Shown: in pieces, positions 7,142 to 13,420 of the stretch
Layout: every line of letters begins with the position of its first letter
How positions within the stretch are numbered: position 1 is the first letter of the stretch
Assembly (NCBI GenBank): GCA_041160955.1
Contig: JBEAVK010000305.1
Coordinates: forward strand, 1 to 13,420
DNA: 13,420 nt
Direction: 5' to 3'
DNA from: M3007 sp041160955
Lineage (GTDB): Bacteria; Bacteroidota; Bacteroidia; Chitinophagales; Saprospiraceae
Position numbers and translations under genes: made by a program
Notes under the pieces: generated by a model
What the model was told of the DNA's origin: nothing
Database searches by the model: none
What the model saw: only the letters and a program-made list of their open reading frames with translations

Positions 7142-7197
7142 AATTAGAAGACAGAAGTCCTCTCAAAATACTTGAGAAGACTTCTATCATTCTAATT
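7142..7197. terminator. Long composite hairpin, probable bidirectional terminator
   Basis: AGAAGTCCTCTCAA (7153-7166) pairs with TTGAGAAGACTTCT (7172-7185) over 14 positions with one mismatch and a 5-nt loop. An outer stem adds AATTAGAA (7142-7149) with TTCTAATT (7190-7197), separated by a small 3/4-nt internal loop. It lies 44 nt beyond the stop codon of the large minus-strand gene and between convergent genes. Neither side has a strong T-run, so it may act partly as a 3'-end stabiliser. Confidence 0.6.
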
Positions 7198-7241
7198 CAA
7201 TATGTATTTAGTTTTAGACTGCTTGCTATCGTAATAAAAGC

Positions 7242-10200
7242 CTATTCGACCACCAAAACCTTATACATCAAAATATTACTATCCGAAGCAACCTGAACAA
7301 AAACAACTCCGTTCACTTTTAATTCCATAAAATCAATATCAGACTGAGTACCCAAAACACGTTTATTATACATCAGTTGCCCTTGGGGATTGAAGATACG
7401 AATCGTAACATTTTCAGGGTGATCTATATACAAGATTTTGTTTGTGACTGGATTAGGATAAACCTTTACAGCATTATAAAATGCAAGGTCGGCTCCGACA
7501 GAAGGTATCCCTTCAACCTCATCAAAAGATCTGGAGACCAGTGTTGAATCATTACCAACTAGGTTTGAGGTCGTACTCTTTACAACCATAGCGCACAATA
7601 CCATACGACCGCTTGCAGATTGGGTAAAACTTGGCGTTTCATTCACGCCGCTTCCCAATTTATTACCACCGGTAGCATCTCCCCAAGCAGTATTTGATTC
7701 AAACTGTTTGGTGAAGCTATTATTAAAGGTTAATGTTGTGTTGTTTTCAGTAGCACCGCACATCACTACCATGTCTCCATTGGCGGCTGCAAGCGCGCTC
7801 GTTGATAGCGAAGTTCCAGTCAATGCATTGTTTGCTGTTACGAATGTTGCTGTTTGGTTAACATTACTTAACAAAACACTGTAGATCCCACTGCCGCTAG
7901 AAGGTGTAGCACTCCAAGTTACAGCAATCGTTCCGGAGGTAGCCGCATTTACTCCCGTCTCTTTTAGCATAAATATGGCTGCATAAGAACGATTACCACT
8001 GCCAACAGAGAATAGTCGCTCTGTCTGTTTGGTCATTGATTGGCCACCATACGTTACACTAGTTGCCGAAAAATTGCCTGTACTTTCGCCCATAACCATG
8101 ACTAACATAAGGCGGTTGCTGCCGCTGACTTTGTTGTTCGTAGTGCCTGAAACCCAGCCAGTGAGCGGAGTTACCGTTTGGATATTGGGCTTAAAGGTCG
8201 CGTTGATGGTTCTATTGGCCGTTATATTGGTGAACGTGTAAGTGGTGATTGCTCCTTGACTTACACCATTTACTGTTACGACATCTACCTGAAAACCACT
8301 GGCTGGTGTGATAGTAAAACTTTGGTTTGCGCCACTGTTGACCAATACGCTGCCGCTTGGACTGATCGTGCCATTGGCACCAGCACTCGCCGTAATCGTG
8401 TAAATAATTGGCTTAAAGGTCGCGTTGATGGTTTGATTGGCAGTTACGTTGGTAAACGTGTAAGTGGTGATTGCACCCTGGCTTACACCATTCACTGTTA
8501 CCACATCTACCTGAAAACCGCTGGCTGGCGTAATGGTAAAACCTTGGCTCGCGCCGCTGTTGACCAATACGCTGCCGCTTGGGCTGATCGTGCCATTGGC
8601 ACCTGCACTCGCTGTAATCGTGTAAATAATTGGCTTAAAGGTCGCGTTGATGCTTTGATCGGCCGTTACATTGGTAAACGTGTAAGTGGTGATCGCGCCT
8701 TGGGTTATGCCATTCACTGTTACTGCATCCACCTGAAAACCGCTGGCTGGCGTAATGGTAAAACTTTGGCTCGCGCCGCTGTTGACCAATACGCTGCCGC
8801 TTGGGCTGATCGTGCCATTGGCACCTGCACTCGCTGTAATCGTGTAAATAATTGGCTTAAAGGTCGCATTGATGCTTTGATTGGCCGTTACGTTGGTAAA
8901 CGTGTAAGTGGTGATCGCACCTTGGCTTACGCCGTTAACCGTTACATCATCTACCTGAAAACCGCTTTCTGGCGTAATGGTAAAACTTTGGCTCGCGCCG
9001 CTATATACCAAAACGCTGCCGCTTGGGCTGATCGTGCCATTGGCACCTGCGCTCGCCGTAATCGTATATTGCGGAAGGACCTTAAAGGTCGCGTTGATAG
9101 TTTGATCGGCTGTTACATTGTTGAATGTGTAAGCGGTGATCGCACCTTGGTTCACGCCGTTCACCATTACAGAATCCACCTCATATCCGCTGTTTGGCGT
9201 AATGGTAAAGACTTGGCTTGCGCCACTATAAACCAATACGTTGCCGCTTGGGCTGATGATACCGTTAGCATCGGCACTCACAGTAATGGTGTATTGCGGA
9301 ATTGCCTTGAAGGTAGCGATGATGGTTTGATCGGCCGTTACATTACTGAACGTGTAAGATGAAATCGCGCCTTGGTTTACGCCATTTACCATTACAGAGT
9401 CCACCTCATATCCGCTGTCTGGTGTGATCGTAAAACTTTGGCTTTCGCCGATATAGACCAATATGTTGCCGCTTGGGCTGATGATACCGTTAGCATCGGC
9501 ACTCGCAGTAATGGTGTATTGCGGAATTGCCTTGAAGGTAGCGATAATGGTTTGATCGGCCGTTACATTATTGAACGTGTAAGATGAAATCGCGCCTTGG
9601 TTTACGCCATTTACCGTTACAGAGTCCACCTCATAACCGCTGTCTGGTGCAATGATAAAAATTTGGCTTTCGCCGCTATATACCAATACATTACCGCTAG
9701 GATTAATTAATCCATTAAAGCCAGCAGTCGCAGTAATCGTATATTGTGGAATTGCCTTAAAGGTCGCATCGATGGTTTGATTGGCGGTTACATTGTTGAA
9801 CGTGTAAGTGGTGATCGCACCTTGGTTTATGCCATTTACCGTTACCGCATCAACTTCATAACCGAGGTCTGGCAGAATAGTGAAACTTTGGCTTGCTCCG
9901 CTGTTAACCAATACGCTTCCACTGGGGCTAATGGCACCGTTGAGACCAGTGTTTGCCGTAATGGTGTAGGTGATGGGTTTAAAAGTCGCATTAATTGTTT
10001 GATTGGCAAGTACATTGCTGAATGTGTGAGCAGTAATCGCTCCCTGACTTACACCATTAACGGTTACTATATCCACCTGAAAACCGCTGGCTGGCGTAAT
10101 GGTAAAACTCTGGCTCGCGCCGCTATTGACCAATATATTGCCACCTGGGCTAATCGTGCCATTGGAGCTTGCACTCGCCGTAATCGCAAAGGTAGTTGGA

Positions 10201-13115
10201 AGCGATTTTTTTGCAACCATAGCGCACAATACCATACGACCGCTTGCTGATTGGGTAAAACTTGGTGTTTCATTCGCACCACTGCCCAATTTATTGCCAC
10301 CTGTAGCATCGCCCCAGGCGGTATTTGATTCAAACTGTTTGGTAAAGCCGTTATTAAAGGTAAGCGTTGTATTGTTTTCGGTAGCACCGCCTATAATAAC
10401 CATGTCTCCGCTGGCTGCTGCAAGCGCACTCGTCGTTATTATAGTGCCAGTCAATCCATTGTTTGCTGTGGCAAATGGTGTTGTTTGATCAACATTACCC
10501 AGCAAAACGCTGTAAATGGCGTTACCACTGGAAGGTGCCGCACTCCAACTGACAGCAATCGTTCCAGAAGTAGCAGCATTCACCCCAGTCTCATATAGCG
10601 TGAATATGGCTGAGTATGTGCGATTACCACCAACAAAGTGCAATCTTTCTGTCTGCTTTGTCATTGACTGGCCTCCGTAAGTTACACTCGTAGCCGAAAA
10701 ATCAGTTGCGCTTTCGCCCATGACCATAACCACCATAAGGCGATTGCTACCACTGACCTTGTTGTTCGTCGTTCCTGAAACCCAGCTGGTAAGCGAGGTA
10801 ACATCCGGTTGGTTGCCCGTAAATGAAAAATTGGCAGTTACGGTTTTGTTCGAATTCATGGTAACAGATGCAGGACTTGTAGTACCTGTAAGATCACCGC
10901 TCCACCCACTAAAAATGTAGCCGCTACTAGGCGTGGCGGTTAAGGAAACAATTGTTCCTGAGTTATATGTACCGCCTGGAGTTACTGTTCCTCCGTTTGT
11001 CGCGTTCGTTGTCAATGTATAAGTGACAACTGGTGTTACAGTAACATTGCAGCTTGCTGTAAATCCGCCATCAGCAGTTGTGACGGTAATGACAGCGTTT
11101 CCAAGTGCCACCCCTGTAACGTATCCATTAGCATCAACCATTACATTGGAATTACTGCTTGACCAGATTACGTTTTTATTTGTTGCATTTGCAGGTAACA
11201 CAGTTGCTGTAAGCAGACTGGATGCACCAATACCTAAGGATAAAGTGGTAGGAGCAACAGTAACACCGGTAACAGCGATGGGATTACTGTTTACTACTGT
11301 AACCACTGCTGCCCAACTGGAAGTAATACTGTTTGGAGGGTTACCAATATCGGTGTTGTCGCTACCACCATTGACCGTCAAAATAGATCCATTTTGTAAT
11401 GCTGCTCCATTTCGGGGATCCCACCATCCAACATTAAATGTTTTTCCTGATTGACCCCTGAGATCAATTTGCAAATTACCGCCATTGGTACCATACAATA
11501 CATAAGCAGTGCCTGTTTTGGCAAAACAAAATGGTGCTATATCCAGACTGTCATTATCAACAAGAATATCTTGGCTAGACATTGTGGACAGATGAACATT
11601 AATTTCAGGTAATAAAAATAAATTTTTGGGGCTGATCAGATATTTCAATGTATTATTCATTCTATGAAAATCTTCTATTGAAATATCGTTGTAGGTAATG
11701 TCATTATACCCCAAATACATATCCATTCCTTCACCACCTGCCATTATTTGCTTCCAAACCAATTGTTCTGCATTCGTGATATTAGTCTCAGCTATAGCCC
11801 AAGTTTCATCATCAGAAACTACCCATTTGCGATTAGCATCTCTTGATAGCCTAAGCCATCTTTTGGTTTCCAAATGGATGTTTTTATTGTTGTGAAGCTG
11901 CATCCATGCACCATCAAAATTAGGATACCCAAGCATTGGAAGGTACTTCGCATCAATTCCTGGAATATCATGGTAACAGTGTGAGCCAACAGGATGGTTA
12001 TACGGATCTAAACCAGCAAGATAATCTGTATTCGCTTTCATTTGAGCAGTACTCAATCCGTTTTCTTCTCCCAGATTGTACCTGGTTGCTAATTTAAAGC
12101 CGAAACGGGCAACAAATTCTCGGTAATAAATACTTCTTTCCAAACCCATATTACCGTTGTTAAGGGTAAAGGCATTTTCTGATTCACAAAGATACAAATC
12201 TGCATTAATACCAACACGATCCATGTGCTCAAACACAATAGCCCACTGATCCAGTTTGGATACATCATATACTAAAAAATTATTTTCCGTAGCCCATGGC
12301 CACGAATCATCAGCATCTCCGTTTCTAGTAAGTGGAATCAGGTACAATGTATTTGCGCCAATGCTGCTTAAATAGTTGAGTGCTCCAATAATACCGTGGC
12401 CTTTGCCTGTTTGCCATTCCGGATCATTCGCATTCCATTCAGCATTATGCGGACTGTAACTATGAAGCCCGTCGGCTCCTAAGAAGGATTTGTTTTGAGT
12501 GGCACCACCACCATCCACGGTCCCATCAAAATCCTCATAAGCAAAAAAGTTCTCAGGACTGCCGGGCCCTGCTTTTACAAACCATTCATTATTGCCCTGG
12601 AATTTCAAATAATGTTCGCCAACATACCGAAGCATACCTTTTGAATAAAAACCAGGGGCATTGGGGTCTGCCGGACTAATAACGAATGTATTACTAACTC
12701 CGTCGGGGTAGGTGCCTCCACTGCCACCAGTTGGAACCAGGCTCTGTGCAATGTTTGTACCTGTTAAAAAAGATACCGTATAACTCCATGTGCCTGCTTG
12801 ATCCGGTGTGAATTTAACACGCCACTTATTTCCGCTGGTTGCTGACGTATTGGCAGCGTTTCCATCTGCGGCAAAATAACCGGGTACAATGAATTGTTGT
12901 GAATTGGGGCCTGTAAATGTGACATCTAATCGGTAATTAGTAAATGTAGTTGCCGCTTCACTAACAGATGGGCCATCAAATGTAATCGTGACTGGATACC
13001 ATACTTTATTCAATCCTTCTACAAGTGGTGGTGTTTGTCCGAATACTGATCCATGGAAAAGCACACACACAAATAATACAATTAAGTGAATTAATTTAAT
13101 TTTTACGCTGCTCAT
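7242..13115 (-). CDS. Large T9SS-secreted DUF5060 glycoside-hydrolase-like protein with repeat stalk
   Basis: A 1957-residue secreted protein. Order: signal peptide (1-26, hydrophobic core LIVLFVCVLF, cleavage near VFGQ); DUF5060-like beta domain (about 30-116); glycoside-hydrolase-like barrel (about 160-500), with motifs DDSWPWATE (269-277), NLGEEN (347-352) and SDDETW (434-439) as candidate catalytic acidic sites; a beta domain like those that follow DUF4038/apiosidase-like enzymes (about 525-608); a bacterial Ig-like 2 domain (about 612-693); one InlB-type repeat (about 698-763); a ~200-residue domain (771-970); nine tandem 74/75-residue repeats (976-1645); a second copy of the ~200-residue domain (1646-1848); and a T9SS type A sorting tail (about 1880-1957, YPNP at 1886). 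It should be exported, then attached to or released from the surface by the T9SS. The polysaccharide substrate is unknown. No SusC/SusD genes are adjacent. ATG 13115 gives the signal peptide; the leader is A/T-rich. Confidence 0.9.
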   Translation of the reverse strand: MSSVKIKLIHLIVLFVCVLFHGSVFGQTPPLVEGLNKVWYPVTITFDGPSVSEAATTFTNYRLDVTFTGPNSQQFIVPGYFAADGNAANTSATSGNKWRVKFTPDQAGTWSYTVSFLTGTNIAQSLVPTGGSGGTYPDGVSNTFVISPADPNAPGFYSKGMLRYVGEHYLKFQGNNEWFVKAGPGSPENFFAYEDFDGTVDGGGATQNKSFLGADGLHSYSPHNAEWNANDPEWQTGKGHGIIGALNYLSSIGANTLYLIPLTRNGDADDSWPWATENNFLVYDVSKLDQWAIVFEHMDRVGINADLYLCESENAFTLNNGNMGLERSIYYREFVARFGFKLATRYNLGEENGLSTAQMKANTDYLAGLDPYNHPVGSHCYHDIPGIDAKYLPMLGYPNFDGAWMQLHNNKNIHLETKRWLRLSRDANRKWVVSDDETWAIAETNITNAEQLVWKQIMAGGEGMDMYLGYNDITYNDISIEDFHRMNNTLKYLISPKNLFLLPEINVHLSTMSSQDILVDNDSLDIAPFCFAKTGTAYVLYGTNGGNLQIDLRGQSGKTFNVGWWDPRNGAALQNGSILTVNGGSDNTDIGNPPNSITSSWAAVVTVVNSNPIAVTGVTVAPTTLSLGIGASSLLTATVLPANATNKNVIWSSSNSNVMVDANGYVTGVALGNAVITVTTADGGFTASCNVTVTPVVTYTLTTNATNGGTVTPGGTYNSGTIVSLTATPSSGYIFSGWSGDLTGTTSPASVTMNSNKTVTANFSFTGNQPDVTSLTSWVSGTTNNKVSGSNRLMVVMVMGESATDFSATSVTYGGQSMTKQTERLHFVGGNRTYSAIFTLYETGVNAATSGTIAVSWSAAPSSGNAIYSVLLGNVDQTTPFATANNGLTGTIITTSALAAASGDMVIIGGATENNTTLTFNNGFTKQFESNTAWGDATGGNKLGSGANETPSFTQSASGRMVLCAMVAKKSLPTTFAITASASSNGTISPGGNILVNSGASQSFTITPASGFQVDIVTVNGVSQGAITAHTFSNVLANQTINATFKPITYTITANTGLNGAISPSGSVLVNSGASQSFTILPDLGYEVDAVTVNGINQGAITTYTFNNVTANQTIDATFKAIPQYTITATAGFNGLINPSGNVLVYSGESQIFIIAPDSGYEVDSVTVNGVNQGAISSYTFNNVTADQTIIATFKAIPQYTITASADANGIISPSGNILVYIGESQSFTITPDSGYEVDSVMVNGVNQGAISSYTFSNVTADQTIIATFKAIPQYTITVSADANGIISPSGNVLVYSGASQVFTITPNSGYEVDSVMVNGVNQGAITAYTFNNVTADQTINATFKVLPQYTITASAGANGTISPSGSVLVYSGASQSFTITPESGFQVDDVTVNGVSQGAITTYTFTNVTANQSINATFKPIIYTITASAGANGTISPSGSVLVNSGASQSFTITPASGFQVDAVTVNGITQGAITTYTFTNVTADQSINATFKPIIYTITASAGANGTISPSGSVLVNSGASQGFTITPASGFQVDVVTVNGVSQGAITTYTFTNVTANQTINATFKPIIYTITASAGANGTISPSGSVLVNSGANQSFTITPASGFQVDVVTVNGVSQGAITTYTFTNITANRTINATFKPNIQTVTPLTGWVSGTTNNKVSGSNRLMLVMVMGESTGNFSATSVTYGGQSMTKQTERLFSVGSGNRSYAAIFMLKETGVNAATSGTIAVTWSATPSSGSGIYSVLLSNVNQTATFVTANNALTGTSLSTSALAAANGDMVVMCGATENNTTLTFNNSFTKQFESNTAWGDATGGNKLGSGVNETPSFTQSASGRMVLCAMVVKSTTSNLVGNDSTLVSRSFDEVEGIPSVGADLAFYNAVKVYPNPVTNKILYIDHPENVTIRIFNPQGQLMYNKRVLGTQSDIDFMELKVNGVVFVQVASDSNILMYKVLVVE
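7572..8180 (-). repeat. Duplicated ~200-residue domain, copy B
   Basis: Encodes residues 1646-1848 of the large protein. It is about four fifths identical by eye to copy A; both contain WVSGTTNNKVSGSNRLM and QSASGRMVLCAM. The matching DNA is also close, for example around 7588-7715 against 10218-10345. The pattern (SGSNR, VTYGGQSMTK, a beta-rich body, a final GRMVLCAMV strand) suggests a secreted beta-sandwich; I cannot attach a family name. Confidence 0.85.
8181..10190 (-). repeat. Nine tandem 222/225-bp repeats encoding InlB-like units
   Basis: In coding order the units are 9969-10190, 9744-9968, 9519-9743, 9294-9518, 9069-9293, 8847-9068, 8625-8846, 8403-8624 and 8181-8402. Each encodes 74 or 75 residues with the core YTITASAGANGTISPSG, then a VTVNG-QGAI segment, ending in NATFK. 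This fits divergent InlB B-type repeats (Flg_new_2-like). Units 2-5 have GYEVD and end in a linker closing with PQ (75 residues). Units 1 and 6-9 have GFQVD and end in KPI or KPN (74 residues). Units 6-9 are the most alike at DNA level, so they look the most recently duplicated. Confidence 0.92.
10206..10805 (-). repeat. Duplicated ~200-residue domain, copy A
   Basis: Encodes residues 771-970, just before the first tandem repeat. It is the partner of copy B at 7572-8180, so the two copies bracket the nine-unit array. Confidence 0.85.
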
Positions 13116-13420
13116 AATTAAGAAAATTTAGGTTAAAAAAAGATTATATTTTTAGATATCCAGTCACTCTAAGTTACCGACAAGCAAACTTCTGAATTTT
13201 TTAGTCTTGAAGAAACAGCATTTTTACAGAATAAGGTTATATTTTTGCTTCCCACTAGGCTGTTTTGCAGAACAAAACACTAAAATTTAACACATTAATC
13301 TGGTAATTCGATAAAATAGTATTCAAAATCGGCTGGATAGTTTTATTTTTATAACATCAAAAAATTATTTTTTGTCCCCCTTTCTATTGTGTTTAAAAGT
13401 CCACGGTATAAGTATTTGGA
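13116..13420. other. Upstream region of the large secreted-protein gene
   Basis: A 305-bp A/T-rich region up to the window end, without a gene I can support. It should contain the promoter for the minus-strand gene, but no exact TAnnTTTG box was found. CTAAGTTA (13169-13176), TAACTTAG on the minus strand, is a weak candidate without a partner -33 box. AAGRTTATATTTTT occurs at 13140-13153 and 13233-13246. Confidence 0.4.
13261..13279. promoter_or_regulatory. Perfect inverted repeat upstream of the large gene
   Basis: TGTTTTG (13261-13267) and CAAAACA (13273-13279) form a perfect 7-bp palindrome around a 5-nt centre, about 146 nt upstream of the start codon. It could be a regulator-binding site or a small hairpin; nothing in the window identifies a partner protein. 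Confidence 0.3.

Noticed and set aside
8181..10190. Possible CRISPR array or satellite, given regular repetition.
   Set aside because: The units are 222/225 bp, in frame, without unique spacers, and encode a continuous protein.
8178..10250. Long open frames on the plus strand opposite the repeat array (8178-9362, 9372-9587, 9744-10250), all in one frame and giving a repetitive protein.
   Set aside because: This frame is aligned codon-on-codon with the real gene, so antisense stops arise only opposite TTA, CTA or TCA codons. The repeats are poor in leucine and rarely use these codons, and the pattern is copied nine times, so openness is expected. The product has no signal peptide, no family resemblance and no sensible start.

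Overview
The window looks like chromosomal DNA of a member of the Bacteroidota with a type IX secretion system (T9SS). Three things point there: the large minus-strand protein ends in a T9SS-type sorting tail (YPNP motif, then a short beta-rich domain to the C-terminus); the katG promoter matches the Bacteroidota consensus (a TTTG-like -33 and a TAnnTTTG -7); and leaders are A/T-rich without strong Shine-Dalgarno sequences. I cannot name the genus. No tRNA, rRNA, CRISPR array, transposase or phage gene was seen.

Layout. (1) Positions 1-1600, plus strand: a Crp/Fnr-type regulator, an SRPBCC-fold protein with a signal peptide, and 10 bp later the remains of a short-chain dehydrogenase gene that has lost its middle and is frameshifted. 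(2) Positions 1600-3640, plus strand: an exported esterase-like alpha/beta hydrolase with a helical C-terminal extension, then a CIA30-family protein, closed by a bidirectional terminator. A degenerate 37-nt element is found upstream of both the Crp/Fnr gene and the hydrolase gene, and a second short motif follows the hydrolase, so this part may have been assembled in pieces. (3) Positions 3648-6961: katG (minus) and an oxyR-type LysR regulator (plus) diverge from a 140-bp region with a good katG promoter and an OxyR-like operator. Both proteins keep all the key residues checked. This is a hydrogen-peroxide defence unit. (4) Positions 7242-13115, minus strand: one 1957-residue secreted protein. 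It has a DUF5060 domain and a glycoside-hydrolase-like catalytic region, then a long stalk: one Ig-like domain, one InlB-type repeat, a ~200-residue domain, nine tandem 74/75-residue repeats, a second copy of the ~200-residue domain, and the T9SS tail.

Working together: only katG/oxyR form a clearly interpretable pair. The Crp/Fnr-SRPBCC-dehydrogenase set may once have been one transcription unit and is now partly decayed. The large protein stands alone, with no SusC/SusD or other carbohydrate enzyme in view. The best leads are its repeat architecture, the repeated intergenic element, and the katG/oxyR control region. I saw nothing I could call a wholly new system.
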